Shown here piece by piece: positions 1 through 13,452 of a stretch of DNA of 64,000 nucleotides (positions are counted from its first letter, which is position 1; each line of letters begins with the position of its first letter). A program made the translations under genes and the position numbers. The notes beneath the pieces were generated by a model. It did not search any database. It was given only the letters and a program-made list of their open reading frames with translations, and was not told the DNA's origin. The stretch spans positions 2,976,001 to 3,040,000 of the forward strand of contig WBMQ01000002.1 in NCBI GenBank assembly GCA_016630905.1, read 5' to 3'. The DNA comes from Capillidium heterosporum. Taxonomy: Eukaryota > Entomophthoromycota > Entomophthoromycetes > Entomophthorales > Capillidiaceae.

Positions 1-1
1 G

Positions 2-448
2 AAGCTGGACACCATGTACCTAATGAAAGCTCGATTCCAACTGGTAATTTTGTTCGTCAGTAAGGAGACCTCGTTAACGCGGCAGTTGGCCCGAGGTTTG
101 GAAGCCAAGCTGCACAATGCCAAAGTTAAATTGACGGGAGTCGGCCAACTTATGGAGGAACGTAGTACCGACTGCAACCAACAGCTCGTCATCAATCGAT
201 ACGATCTCTTCCAACAACATCTACAACCTATTCTCAGCTTGGCCTCTGTACTACCCTTCCACAATGTTGATGCCGACTGTGAAGTCAAGAAGGTAGTCGA
301 CAATTTAGTCAAGATCTACGACCGCACTTACATAAAGGATTCTGACCGCATCAACTTAAGTGTCAACCTCTCTCGAAAGTGGGTCACTTTTGGTTCAAAT
401 TTCCCAAATCGAAATCAAGAGAAGAAATTGCAGCAGGCGGTCGCTTAG
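2..448 (+). CDS. C-terminal part of a nucleoside-monophosphate-kinase-like protein (partial)
   Basis: The open frame runs in from the left edge of the window and stops with TAG at 446-448, so the 5' part of the gene is missing. The first ATG inside the window is at 14, but the frame is already open before it. The visible protein (about 148 residues) has a hydrophobic strand (LVILFV), then a stretch ending ERSTDCNQQLVINRYDLF, then PIL and a late strand HNVDADCEVKKVVDNL. In adenylate and UMP/CMP kinases an ER..DDN....RF/Y pattern is followed by a Pro-Ile/Val helix and a last strand ending in an (I/V)DA motif, and this order fits here. The P-loop and NMP-binding half are not visible, so the assignment rests on C-terminal pattern alone and could be wrong. 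Confidence 0.4.
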   Translation, partial: KLDTMYLMKARFQLVILFVSKETSLTRQLARGLEAKLHNAKVKLTGVGQLMEERSTDCNQQLVINRYDLFQQHLQPILSLASVLPFHNVDADCEVKKVVDNLVKIYDRTYIKDSDRINLSVNLSRKWVTFGSNFPNRNQEKKLQQAVA

Positions 449-3400
449 CACTTGGTCTTTTTGGCTTTGAAAATTCCTTTTATATTGGTATGAAAATGTA
501 TCATTACCTTCCCCCCTATCTCTTATCTGCTACTCACTACCTACTTTGCCCTCTTCCCTGCCAAGTTTTTGATTCTACAACGTTATATACCCCCTTTATC
601 GATTATCGCTTATATATTGCACGATTAAAATATTTAATTAAAGTTAGAGCTTCGTGTCTGTTGAATTGTATATTTGATTTTAACTTTGTGGTAAGTTCAG
701 GCTTTGATGGATATCTCTGAAATTGGTGTAAATTTGGTTGAGTAGCGATAGTAGTTTTATCAACATTAAACAAAATGAAGTTGCTTTAGCCTTGTCAAGA
801 GAAGTGCTGCCTACGAAGACCTATTTTAAATGGGATGAAAGTTGGTAAGTATTAGACTTTTTATATGTATAACAGTTAAAATTTGGTCACCGCTAACAAT
901 ACCTATTTTTCTCTTCGTATAGCTGCCCAATCTAGCTAGATAAAAAATTGAACTATAATAACTTTCAAAATAGGACACTACAAAACATTAACCTAGTCGT
1001 TCGATGTTACCGGTCCGTAGATAATCTACCATGAAAATTTATTCGGCTAATAATGCTATTTTTAACTTGAAAACTTTAGTATACCTAAACCTTGATAGGG
1101 ATTATTTCTTACTATCCTATATGGCACTCTTTCCTTTACTTATACCTGGGCTCAATATATTAAACTCCCTAATTTAGATATCACTTTTCTATTAAAGGAA
1201 ACAGACGAATATCATACAGCGCATATTATACCTGTTAAGATATAGCAACACTTTCCCAGGCCATATTATATTTTACACCAAAGCTACCTAACTTGTCGGT
1301 CAAGGTCTAGAGTCAAGATAGATAAATAGATCCTAGATAGATGGGATGGGACTTTTTAAATATAAACATAGCTTAGGTATCACTTGCACGTAGCTTTTTT
1401 AAATTAGATTTATATAGGTTTATTTTATAAGCTAGATCTTATCAGAGTTTTGTATAGGTTAACTTAAATAGCTCTAAAAATATATTGAGCGTATAAGGAA
1501 ACGATAAATCAGGTATACATAGCTTTAAAGGCTATAGTAGAGACTACTGACGGCATGTAAAAAATTAGAAATCGTATCTATGCAAAGTTTAATATAATCA
1601 AATTCTCTATAGCTTTAATTGTTACAAAAGAAAGCAATATTTTGAGCTATTCTCCAAGTAGCCAACTAGTTTGGTTTTGTATTAACTATTCAGAGGTGAA
1701 AATATAGTACAAAGCAGTAGATATTGAAAGGTAGTAAAGTTTTTATCGATATAATGAATACTCATTACTATCACCCAAAATATAAATATAAATAAGTTAT
1801 CTTATGATCCCCAAAGTTGGCTTTTGGATTTCCAAAAAATTAGGTAACGGCTATAGTGCTCCGCATACATGTGCTAGCTACTTTTCCATTTATTATGATT
1901 ATCTAGCAAAAGGAGGTGTGCAATGTACATATTTAGTTTTCTAGGTACTGTGACAGCCTCGAGTATAAACGATAAGAAACCGAAAGGTTCATAAGATGCC
2001 AATTCTTATTAAAAATTGTGCAATATTTTGTAATCTGTGCCAATTTATATTACAAAAATAGGCAACGTAACCTTAACTACATGTACTCTAAACTAGCTAT
2101 ATCCAATCCACCCACACTCAAGCTCACAGCCTATCTTCTAATATGTAGGTTAAGATATCGGTGCCCCAGATATAATATAAGTATCCATTACCCTTAAGGT
2201 ACCTCTAAGAAATGCACGCTATCGACTGCATCTTCACTAAAATCTAGACACGGGAACCGTCAATTTAAAATTGATGACATCTTCAAATACGTAGGTTAAG
2301 ATATGCATGCCCCAACTCCAATGTTAGCCATCGTTACCCTTAAGGTACTCTAAGAAATATGTGTCATTGATGGCGTCTTACCTAGAGTTGGGTACGGGAA
2401 CCCTCAATTTGAAAATCGCTTATCCTCACACCTTAGAACATTCTTACCTACTTGGAATTATGATTACTCATCTCAATATCAAAGCCAAGCTTTTAGCAAA
2501 AAATCTATGAATACCAATATATTACTCTGGATACGTTACATAGTTGCCATAACTTACCTCTCTCAACCAATATATTGCAGTGGCTGTAAAACTGACTTTT
2601 CAGTTTGAGATTCAACACCTTATTTGTCTAATTTCTTAAGCAAACTGGACATCTAATTTCGAACGTAGTGGATTCTTGTTTATAATCAAAGTCAACAACT
2701 TACACCAAGAGAACTGTTCCTACCAACATGAGATGTGGACGGTGTCCTTCATTTAATAAATTGGCAGTGGTGGCTAGTAGCTCTATCATATAAAACTTTA
2801 TACCTATTGCCAAACTGATAAAGGATTTTGCCTTTTAAGCTTTGAATGCGATGTAGGAACTTTACCCAATAAATTTTTGGATGCCAATATATTTATCTCG
2901 ATCAAAGACCTAGCTAACCACAAGTATAAAATTGGTGTAAATATTTATAACCGCTAACTACTTGAAAAAGGAATAGCAAACCCATCAAAAGTTTAAATAA
3001 ATTCGCATTGGTTGCATTTTTACAACATGTGTTGAAGTAATCGTACCCAAATATGTGACAATTAACTTTAGCTATGCAGGCTGAAAGCCTCACCCTGCCC
3101 ACTTTCGGAACTTGAAAATTCACCAATAGCCTCAAAAGAGGCATATCCCATCCATGAAAGTATAGGCAACGCAACGTTACAGGTCCTACTCATTAAAATT
3201 TTTCATTACAAATGGATAGATCAACTCGATAGTTAAAGGAAAAATCCTCTAACCATAGCATTACTAATCGTCTATTTCTAATATAGGCGGCTTTGGATCT
3301 AGCTATAAAGCATCCACTTCAATAACTAAGACTGTGCCGTGTCTTACAACCTTTAATTATAACATTTGGATTCAAAAGAAACAAAAAGTCCACCGCTTTA

Positions 3401-5054
3401 AAAATAGCATAACTGTCTCAGAGTTTAATTTCATTTTGATTAGGGACGTGGAGGTATTTCCTAAATCAAAATGGCAAAAAGAACACCAGTTTGGAAATAT
3501 TACTACAAAGGTAAAGTTGGTAGGCGTGGATGCCTGTTTACCCTAACTTAAGCCTACTTGGAAAGAAGATAAACTATAGGACTCAAAACAACTAATCCTT
3601 CACTTGTCCTTAAAAAAGTTTTTCTATAGCGGGGTGGACTCATCAGTTTTAAACAGTAGTTAAAAGTGGTCGTCTAACTCTCTATTAAATAGTTTTGAAA
3701 CAAATTGTCGGAGAATCCCACTTATAAAAAGCCGACACCTCAACTTTAATAGCCTTTTACCAAAAATACTGTCGGATGTCAAGCCATCAAACCCTTCCGA
3801 TAATCGAACTTTATCCAATTTTGACTAAACAGGCATCTAGATCGTAGATTTGGTGGTACCATCATTATTGCTGATGGTATCCAACCTAAATAACGGCTAT
3901 GCCTACATCTATGTGTGGGTTCAAAGAGATAACCTAAATTTTTAGCCTCCTAAAGCTGATGTATAGCTTATAACTGCAATTCGCTCGTACATCCAAAATA
4001 GGCTACCGGTAAGTATACCACCTATGACATTAGAGATGTTTTAAAGAACCTTCGCCCACCTTCCCAAACCTTTGATATATATTGATGTTTGTCCTACATA
4101 TCTTAGTTAATGGGTTTTTGAATCAGTTGACATGCTTCTTTGGGCAGCTATATGAAGTTTAAATACACATGACTAAAATTTCCAAGGGTTTAGGCAGGTT
4201 CACCTACCCAATAGCTTATTTATAGATGGGTGAAGGAGCAAGCTTGGCCTAACCTAGAAAGTAAAGGATGGCCTAGTTTGTAATAGCAAAGGAGGTGAAG
4301 ACTCAACATACGATAACTATCGGTTTATTGTAGGTATGTGGAACCCTTACAGCTAAATAGCTCGGACATTGTATCTATAAAAAAGTAAATACATTGTGGA
4401 AGGTTCATCTCGAACTTAGCTACACTTACTAAGAACCTGTTTAACTTTAAACTTGTCGTATCAATAATAAACAAAAGGTATAACCCTTTGGTAGGTAGGC
4501 TCGGTTGATCGTGCACTAAATAATAGCCGGTCTAACTTCAAAACCTATTGACTTAAAGGGTAAGTCTTCTAACTACCCACCTTACTGAGGACTTGCAAAA
4601 ATATTCTTGTACCAAGGAGATTTATCCTTTAAACTTGGAAATACCGAACCTATAAAAACTTTAAAACTGGTTCAATACCAGTTTTCAGGAATGAAAAGTT
4701 GTGGTCTAGGCTAAAAGAGAAAGCGGTGGTAACCTAAACAGCTAACCGGTTATCGTCAATTGACAACTTTTAGGTTGACTAACCCTTGAAAAAATTGTCC
4801 CTTTTGCGATTATAAGCTATGGATCCCAAACAAAGGTATCAGCTGTAAAAGATTTTAAATAAGTTACTACACTTTATTGTTGTCAAGTTAGAAATTAGAT
4901 GATGCCAAATGGAGTAAAGTCAAAAAGATCTAAGTGAGGGGTGAATTATAAACTAGCACAGCTAGTTCTAGAAAGTTGAATCTCGTCAACTGCAACTGGG
5001 AAGCGAAATCCTTGGACTTTGACAAGGCATATCCCAAACATCGAAAAGTAAATT
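449..5054. other. AT-rich intergenic region without a recognisable gene
   Basis: About 4.6 kb with only short chance open frames on both strands and none with recognisable protein motifs. It holds the diverged direct repeat at 2142-2417. A reading frame at 3334-3546 is short, AT-rich in composition and has no homology cue, so it is not called. Confidence 0.6.
2142..2417. repeat. Diverged direct repeat, two units of about 130 bp
   Basis: Two head-to-tail units, 2142-2273 and 2288-2417, share the order: (T)GTAGGTTAAGATAT, a GCCCCA block, TTACCCTTAAGGTAC, CTAAGAAAT, a CACGGGAACC / TACGGGAACC block and a TCAATTT(A/G)AAA end. The start-to-start distance is 146 bp. Neither unit codes for a convincing protein. 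It could be an old tandem duplication or the remains of a dispersed repeat family. Confidence 0.75.
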
Positions 5055-6545
5055 CTACTTCTTGGTCCCATACACGTTCTTCGGCTTGTGGTAGATGTGA
5101 CACTTGTGGGCATGTCTAAACCATAAAACTGAGTTCCTTCGCTTGGCCGAAGCCATAGGAACCCACATATGACATTGGTGGCACAAGCCCTCAATACTTT
5201 CACTTAAACTATCCGAGCTATCGATCTTCCTTCGCGATTGCAAAGGACCGGCAAAGAATTTACCGGAAACGGAGCTGATACCGTGATAGAACTGCTTGTG
5301 GTACCAGTACGCCGAATTTTTGAGCTGTAACCACTTGCCGGGGCTACCACATAGGTCACAGTACCCTTCCTTCTTGTGTCCCGAGTACCGAACCCACTGT
5401 GGCGTGTACAAATCGCCAGGGAAGCGCAAATGCTGCTTACGTGGTCTCGAGTCGGGATCCAAGGGATCACTGGGTGGTTCGTGCTGCGAAGCTAAAAGGA
5501 TAGCATCCCTAGCGGCTTGGGCCGTTGCTTCATCGGGAGATGGGGCCGGTTGGACCATGGCTTGGTTGCTTTGTACCTGAATGGGCTGGTTCTGCTGCAT
5601 GTGCATGGTAGTTGCCAATCCCAAGGATCCGTTCATCGAATAGGTATCGTCCAAGTACTGTTGGGTAGAGAAGACGTCCATGTCGTTACGCGTACGCTTG
5701 AACTGGTTCATTTGACCAAACTGGTCCATCATAGTTGGCGTATAAAAGTTCTGCTGCTGCATGTGCGGCGTTATAGGGCTTACTGTGTTGTGGGTGTAGG
5801 TTGAAGTAGGCTGCATGCTAGCTATAGTCATGGCCATTGATTCAGCACTGGTAGTCATCATGTCCATGTAGTTGTCTTCGAGTAGACGTTTGCGCGTCGA
5901 CTCCTTGTCGTTCTCATAGGAATTTTGGTTAGTGTACTCACCGTTGGACATGAACATAGGGCTGTGGTTAGATGGTGAAGGTTCGTGCGAGTGTGATGTC
6001 TTTATGGGTGCGGTGTCGTAGGGCATAGAGGATATGGAGTTGTTGGAGATGGAGACGCTGAGGGGTACCGATAGATGGTTCAGCTGTTGGGTAGGTGGTT
6101 GGCTATGTAGCATATCCAAGTTTTGATTGAGGTTGTCGTAGTAAGGGGCTTGCTTGTCCATCAGTTTGTTGCGGTTGTTGAAGACATCGATCAAAGGGTT
6201 CATGGGCATCTGGGCTTGGGCCTGGGGGTTGATGGCAGTTGAGTTGGGCTCCAGGTAATCGCTGACGTCCGGTAACGAGTTGTATCTTTTCATACGGATA
6301 CCGTTCATGTTCTGGTCGTTCAACATAAATTCAGCTTCATGCGAAGGGTGCTGCTGCATCAAATCGGGTCGCTGTTGGAAGTTCATGAAACCAAACTGGT
6401 TGTTGTAGGGCCCAGCTTGGGCCATGTGCATGGGATTGTCCGAGTGGCTCCTTATGAAGTCTTGGGGTTGGGGGGTGGTTAGTAGTGCTTGCATGTTGGG
6501 GCCCTGGTTTTGGCCCGACTGCAGGAAGCTGTTGTTCATGTACAT
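5055..6545 (-). CDS. Transcription regulator with Rua1 C-terminal zinc domain
   Basis: A 496-residue protein. Residues 1-365 are low-complexity and rich in Gln, Asn, Met, Ser and Pro, as in fungal activators. The last 130 residues (about 367-496) match the Rua1_C family (Pfam family formerly DUF4451): RFPGDLYTPQWVR, then CDLCG, KNSAYWYHKQFYHGIS, then GLCHQCHMW and WFRHAHKCH. These give two CxxC pairs each followed by paired His residues, consistent with two zinc sites. Family members such as Ustilago Rua1 are nuclear transcription regulators, so DNA binding is inferred. The ATG at 6545 is preceded by an in-frame stop (TAA at 6558-6560), so it is the first possible start unless an upstream exon is spliced in. 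The gene ends in TAG. No neighbour lies within 3.5 kb downstream of its promoter side. Confidence 0.85.
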   Translation of the reverse strand: MYMNNSFLQSGQNQGPNMQALLTTPQPQDFIRSHSDNPMHMAQAGPYNNQFGFMNFQQRPDLMQQHPSHEAEFMLNDQNMNGIRMKRYNSLPDVSDYLEPNSTAINPQAQAQMPMNPLIDVFNNRNKLMDKQAPYYDNLNQNLDMLHSQPPTQQLNHLSVPLSVSISNNSISSMPYDTAPIKTSHSHEPSPSNHSPMFMSNGEYTNQNSYENDKESTRKRLLEDNYMDMMTTSAESMAMTIASMQPTSTYTHNTVSPITPHMQQQNFYTPTMMDQFGQMNQFKRTRNDMDVFSTQQYLDDTYSMNGSLGLATTMHMQQNQPIQVQSNQAMVQPAPSPDEATAQAARDAILLASQHEPPSDPLDPDSRPRKQHLRFPGDLYTPQWVRYSGHKKEGYCDLCGSPGKWLQLKNSAYWYHKQFYHGISSVSGKFFAGPLQSRRKIDSSDSLSESIEGLCHQCHMWVPMASAKRRNSVLWFRHAHKCHIYHKPKNVYGTKK

Positions 6546-6696
6546 GTTGAAGTTGGTTTAGCACTGCTTTTGAATCGTATATGAAGCTTTCTATCTGAGG
6601 CTGGGTTGACGGAGTCAGGCGGGAGACGCTTTCGTGGTAAGGTAGCTGCTGTAGTAAAAACAATTTCTCTAATCTAAATTGTACGCTGTTATGCAA

Positions 6697-9600
6697 CTAA
6701 TTTATTTTCGTGGTAGGTATTGAAAAGTGAACAAGAATTTACTGTTACTATGCTCATAACTTTTGGCTGCTTATATACACTTATTGGGCGAAGAAGGCTT
6801 ATTTCGATCTTCATTAAACCAAGACACGTATTTTCATTAAGTTTATATTTAATCTCATTAGCTCATTTCACAAACCAACTGAGAAATTTGACTGATTTTG
6901 TCCAAAATCTTCCCTTTTCGATCGTCGTTTTGGTGCTCCATTAGCGTCTTAGTCTCATAGGCATTAATAAGTTAGGTAATTTGCGCTACAAGTTGGTTCG
7001 ATTGGCCAGTTATCGAGCCAATTATATGAGTCACCCAGATATCTGTCGAAACTATTCGATAGTTTATTCTGAGTAGGTGTAGCGGTTAATAATTAATTAC
7101 GCTATTAAGAGAATTAGGATAATGAGCAAAAGTTCGCTATTTGCAGCAATTTAGAAACATCCAAATATATCTTGATAATTTCAAACTTTTCAGCGATAGC
7201 CTCCAATTTGTGGACTGAAGTGAAGGGATTGACTAAATTAGCTAACTATATTCCTTATTAAAATTAAGCAGATTAAGTAAAAGCTCATTAAGCTACACTT
7301 CATGGGCATCGACCATTCATTAGTAAACTGGGACCGCATCACAGGGAAAGTAGGTAGCGGCTGCCCAAAACCATATTGCTGCTATGAAATCTGTCGAAAA
7401 CTTTGACGGTTTGGCCCAAAGTATACCCTTGCTCCCCTTACTTATGGCTGAAGGAATAGCTTACAACTCAGAGTTAATTTGCTGTGTTAAAACTAGAACC
7501 TGGTCTCGAATATTAGAGGTTACATCTACTGATAAGAACGGACCTACATGAGATCATCGCGTGTAGGGAGGGTGTAGCTTCGTCTAAACTTTGTGACTAC
7601 TACGAATAACTTAGTTTTAACTAAATCAAATTTGAATCCAAATCTATATTTAGAACTGCTACAATTTTATCCTTTTCAATTTCATTAATGGAGCTACTGG
7701 ATTGGTGTTCTGTCGAAGGTCGGATAATTATTGTTTATGTCCACCATTTCAAAATTTATATGGGGTAAACTTGCCGTACAATTCAAAGAATTTCTCGAAT
7801 AAGTTTATTTGGGTCAAGGCCCAATCCGATAAGAGTATATTTATACATCCGTTCACAAGAAACTTCAGTTATAGAACCTTCCCAATTAGTATATTGGTGC
7901 TCACTAGCTTTGCCAAATTGGTAAAAAAGTTGCCTATTCTTGTTATCGGTCTTTATGAGTTAATATGAGCGAACAAGTTAAACCCATTAGATCTATATCC
8001 ATTAGTTATTCCTCTGCAACTTGTCGATCTCTAGTTTCTAAAGCTTTAAGACATATTTCGGACTGAAGTTATACGCTGGTATAGGGGGTACGCTACAACG
8101 CCTATGTCTATAAAAGTAACTAATTGCCAGATCGTCCGCATGGCTATTCCACAGCGTACTGCCATGTAACCTATCAGTACAATTTTCAAAGTGGACAATG
8201 CTAGCGTCGTTTCACTAAGAATTTCAAATTTGAAATGTAAAACTTGCAAACTAAAACCGGTGCCTTACTCCAAGACGGAGATGGAATTGCGGTAGACAAT
8301 TTTAAATTTACCCAAAGTTCTAATATCGGTTTGAGGCTTGTAATACTAACCCAATATATTGGCCAAGAAGCCTGATTTCTAATCTTCCAAGTCCACTATT
8401 TGACGTATCCCTTGTTTTAGTCACCTTTTTAGTTTGAATCCCGAGTTCCCATCAACTTCTTTCGAACAGGAAAATTGAAAGGCTGAACTGGATATTGAAA
8501 TGACCATATCTTTTGGATACGCATATAAATGTTATAAAACTCAGTAGGGACGCGCACCACAGAAATATTTTTTGGTACAGAAGGTGGTTCGTTGGTATAC
8601 TTTATAAGTATTGGGGTTATTACCTCGAATATATTACTAATCGGAAGGTGTTTGAATCCCTGTTTTAGTTCCAAAAGTACATTCAATATACCACCTACTA
8701 AACTAGGTAGTAGCACTAATATAATATATATTAGCTCGTTTTGTAACTTGTATTTATAGATCAAAATTTGATAATATATACGAGTGATATAATCCTTTAC
8801 CATTTATATACAGTCTTCTATAGCCAAAAAAACCTATAATACAGACTGTCTATTATAAGCACTGCTAGGCAGTCTATATATCGCTATCGCTATAGCATTC
8901 CTTTACTAAAGCTGCCTCGATATATTAGTTGCAGGTGCAATTTTATGAATTTGCAGGATCGTCCCTAAAATTTTGCTAAAACTGTAAATCCTACTTGCAA
9001 ATCTTTTGCAGTCTAATCCTGCAAAAGATGTGAAACAAATCTGCAGTCAAGTTATTGAAACAAACCTTGATTGTAATATATGATCAGTATTCCTTTACCA
9101 AGGTATTCAGTTTCAAAAAATAAAGATATATAAACTCAAAAAGCCAAATAAATACATATTGGATATTGCACAGTATACTACTTAGTTTGATTAGGCCTAT
9201 TTTTAATAGAAGTAAATATTTTTATATAGTAAATTTTCCAACTGGATATTTCTTTTATTAATTTTTATAATATTGAAGAATGAAGTCTAGTAATTTTACT
9301 AGTAAAGTGAACTAACTAGCAGCTACTTTAAATGAATTACTCATCTCAATCGTTAGGAGCTGAAAATGCCTGTTATACCAATGAGAGCGAGTAAACGACT
9401 ATGTGTATATAAATAATGATAAAACTTTGTAAACCATTTATATATTGAGTTAACTACGATATAGTTTTGGAATGTAGTTTGATCAAATAGTTTAACAGGT
9501 AAGTAGATGTAGATTAGTTGATATAATAAGTTTCAATTACCTTTCCTAGCATCAATGACCTATAATTTATGGTGAAGTTGAAATTTTAATATATTATATA

Positions 9601-10227
9601 ATATAGAGTAGACTAGCCATTACCTTCCTAACCTGCTTAAAGGACAAGTTTGAGACAAAGATAAAGGTATCGAAATAAAGCTAACCAAAAGACCATCAAA
9701 CAGATAAATATACTTTAAATTGACTAGGGTAGGATACAAGACGAAGTTAAGCGCACCAACGCTATTCTATTTACAAATTGCACTGACCCGACTAACCTAA
9801 ATTTGAGTTGACTATAGACTTTTCCAATAAAAACTAATAAAATTATAGGTTCAGTCAATTCGTCAAATCGATTGTAGGTTTTTATATTTGAAGTATTGGC
9901 TAGTACTATATTATACCATTGTATTCCTATCCGCCAGTTAAAATCCAATTACCATATCATTTTCTTCTTTTCATTATATATGTAGCAAGTAGTTAAACCT
10001 TATAAGAATTTTTAACCTCCAAGGAAATTGTAGTAAATTGAAATTCCAAACTTCAAATAATAAGTCTGGTCAAAAGTGAAGTAGGTGTTAGAGTTTTACT
10101 TTGGATATCGATATCCCATATAAACTTTCCTTGCAAAAGATCTATACAAATAACCCCAACAAAAAAATTCCATCCAATGTAAAAAAATAAAACAGCACAT
10201 TTACTTAGCATCCAAAAATAAATCAAC
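6697..10227. other. AT-rich intergenic region without a recognisable gene
   Basis: About 3.5 kb of AT-rich sequence. Open frames such as 7702-7968 (+) and 8429-8803 (-) have AT-driven composition (Ile, Tyr, Asn, Lys), no motifs and no flanking exon structure. Nothing else is seen. Confidence 0.55.
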
Positions 10228-12165
10228 TTAGTGTAAGGTAGGCATGTTGACGGTAGCCTTAGAGCTAGTAGCATCTTCCTCACGCCACAACGAAGTAACC
10301 GTCTTCAGCTGAGTGTAGAACTGGATCCCCGATCGACCATAGAAGTTGATATCACCTCTAATAGATTCGCGCGATCCGGTAAAGCTGAACATGGGAAGAG
10401 GAACTGGGATAGGTACGTTGACACCCACTTGACCTACATCAATCTCCTTGACGAACTTCTTGGAGACCGAGCCTGAAGTGGTGAAGATGGCGGTACCGTT
10501 ACCGTACCGGTTGGCGTTGGTCAACTCGATAGCTTCTTGAAGCGTATCAACATTGACGCACACCAAGACAGGGGCAAAGATTTCTTCCTGGTAGCAGCGC
10601 ATGTGGGGCTTGACGTTGGTGATGATGGTAGGACCTAAGAAGTTACCCTTCTCATAGCCGGGGACAGTTACGTCACGACCGTCCAAAAGGACGGTGGCGC
10701 CTTCATCGATGGCCGACTGAATGAGCTCCTTGGCGCGGTTCAAAGCCTTTTAAATTTGTTAGCTATATTGGCGCTGGATTATTTTACCTGAGGGGTGATC
10801 AAGGGACCGATGTCGGTGTTGGGCTGGAATCCTTCGTTGACTGAAAGCTTAGTAGCGCGCTCCTTGAGGTCGGGTAACCACTCCTTGGCTTCACCGACGA
10901 AGACAGCAGTAGACAGAGCCATACAGCGCTGACCAGCGGCACCAAAGGCAGCACCAGTCAAGGCGTTCAAGGTGTGGTTACGGTTGGCATCTGGCATGAT
11001 GACACCGTGGTTCTTGGCACCCAAGTTGGCCTACATACATAAGTCAGTGACGCTTTTAAAACAAAATAGTTACCTGGACACGTTTACCGTTGGCACTTCC
11101 CTTTTCGTGGATGTACTTACCAGCAACATCAGAACCTACAAAGGAGATAGCCTTGATGACTGGTTCTTCACAGATGAAGTTGACAGTGTCGACACCACCG
11201 TGGACAACGTTCAAGACACCCTTGGGGATACCGGCCTTCTCAGCCAATTCAGCCAAGATCATCATGGCACCAGGGTCCCTCTCACTAGGCTTGATGATGC
11301 AGGTGTTACCAGTAGCGATGGCGACGGGGAACATCTAAAAATACAATTTAAATGAGCATAGGTATAAAATAAAAGGCTACCCAGAGGGGAATCATAGCGG
11401 GGAAGTTGAAGGGGCAGATACCGCCAACTACACCTAAAGGTTCACGGATGGTGTAGGTGTCCATATCCTTGGCAACTTCGGCGATCTGACCCATGGTAAA
11501 GTCAGGTAAGCCACTCATCATCTCGACGACCTCTACATTTTAAAAATAAAAACAACTCAGAAAAACGCATTAAAAGCTAACTTACGTAGGCCACGGAGTA
11601 CATCACCTTTGGCGTCAGGCAAAGTCTTACCCTGCTCAGAGACGATAGATTCAGCGATACGGTCCTATTTTTCAAAGTCAGTAAATGCAAATATAAAAAG
11701 TAAATAGGTACCATGTTTTCACGGATGAGGAGTTGAAGGTCCAACATCTTACGTTGACGAGACAAAACCGAGGTGTTACGCCAGGTCTTGAAAGCTTTGT
11801 GGGCGACGGCAGCTGCTTGTTGTAACTCTTCAGGAGTTGACTGGGGAACTCGAGTCAAAAGCTCCTGGGTAGCCTACACCATCAAAAAGTTAGCAAAAGG
11901 ATTAAGGGTATAGTAGTAAAATGAAATATGAACTTACTGGGTTACGTAGTTCAAAGAACTTGGTAGCTTTGGATTCGACGAATTCACCGTTTATGTAGTT
12001 TTTGGTTACGTACTTGGCCTTCTCTTCACTTACCTTGATGGTGGAAGTGAACTTTCGGTGCAACAGCTTAGCTGAAGGCCCCCTTTTCGATTTTTTAGTT
12101 TCCTGGTTAAATTAAACAATAGATTACCTGGTAATTTTGGTGGCGTTGGCGAGTTGTCTCAACAT
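10228..12165 (-). CDS. ALDH6A1: Methylmalonate-semialdehyde dehydrogenase, CoA-acylating, mitochondrial
   Basis: Converts methylmalonate or malonate semialdehyde to propionyl- or acetyl-CoA using CoA and NAD, in mitochondrial valine and pyrimidine breakdown. I read eight exons on the minus strand: 12128-12165, 11938-12082, 11712-11873, 11586-11664, 11381-11532, 11074-11334, 10788-11030 and 10228-10746. The introns are 41-64 nt and the joined frame is open for 532 residues, close to the family's usual 530-540. The catalytic cysteine lies in [10 protein letters not shown], the hallmark of this ALDH class. [30 protein letters not shown] and [11 protein letters not shown] are also typical. The N terminus ([12 protein letters not shown] followed by a basic stretch) looks like a mitochondrial presequence. 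No frame breaks are needed. The second intron boundary uses an AAAAG acceptor. Confidence 0.95.
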
Positions 12166-13452
12166 CTTTTACTTTAAATTAGTATAAAGGTAAAGGTCAA
12201 CAACCTGCTTTCAAATCGCTTTATACTTTGAAATTAGTCATCTGATATTATTAACCTCAACTCTAGCTGCCAGTCTAGGTGTTTCGTACTGTTTCATAGA
12301 AGATAGTAGGAAACTATTGGACAGATTTCAGATTTGTTTACTGTTAATTCGGTACTTTTCCATTGATTTTGCCGAAGGCATTCTAAAGCCAATAACTTGG
12401 AAACTCATTGGGCTACAAGAAAGACAGCAATTCAAAAACAAATTCGAGGCAGAAATGTAGTCACATGTTCAGGTTATAGATATAGGACATGATGGACAAG
12501 GTCTTTAGGCCTTTGTAACAATTAAAAAAGTCTATAAGATCGAGTCTTTTGTGCATATGGTGCAATTGGAACGTAGTGGAGGAATTGCATCCTAATTGTG
12601 TTTTAGGTTGATGGTAATAAAATAACGATAAATTAGCATCCATACTTTACAAGTCTAATAAATCTATAGATTGTAAGCTTACAAAGCACTACACTACAAA
12701 GCAATTGATAACCAGTCCAAGAAATCGACTAGACTGAGATTCTTTTGATCACTTTTTTAAGTTTATTATAGTCACATTTCCTTTGTTTCGTCAATTCTAC
12801 AAAGCTTTATCAACAAACATTTCAAAACTCTCAAGGCATCCTCTCGCTTTTATATATTTCTAACTCCAAAGCTTTCATTTAGCATTATTATTTGAAAATA
12901 GGATAGCCAAGGATAAAATGCCTTTGATTTAGAGTTTATTTTGTTGCTTTATAACTATTTAATAACCCACATTAACAAAATGTATATAGGATTAATCAAA
13001 CAAAATTCTGTATCTTAGTAAATACTGATAAGAAATACTAGATAGATTTACTTTACTAATGATTCGATCGTATAGACGGATATTTATGTGGTTTATAGTT
13101 CAATTTCCATAAACCCATATATTTTACAATATATAAAATTTTGATAAACTATTTCAATTTTTCAATTTACTGATTTTTGGATACTAATATGCTTATATAA
13201 AAAGGCTTAAATTTTTGTTTAATAAAGTTTTGAAAGCCTACCTTAAAATAGTGCCAATCAATTTTAGTACTATTAGCTCACGTTTATTCCAAATCTTTGC
13301 CAACTTTATTTTACAACATGAACACAAAAGCCCTTATTTTCTCCGCCTTACAAATCCAAAACAACTATATTTACTGAAACACCTTGCTCAAGAGCTCTAA
13401 AAATTCAACTAAACCAAGTACCAACTCAATTTGGTTATCAACTTCAACATAT
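12166..13452. other. Intergenic region, nothing recognised
   Basis: AT-rich, with only short frames lacking motifs. It probably holds the promoters of the divergent neighbours (the dehydrogenase leftwards, the orphan gene rightwards). No specific element can be supported. Confidence 0.5.

Noticed and set aside
5296-5804. Plus-strand frames opposite the Rua1_C gene
   Set aside because: Antisense to a conserved zinc domain; no motifs.
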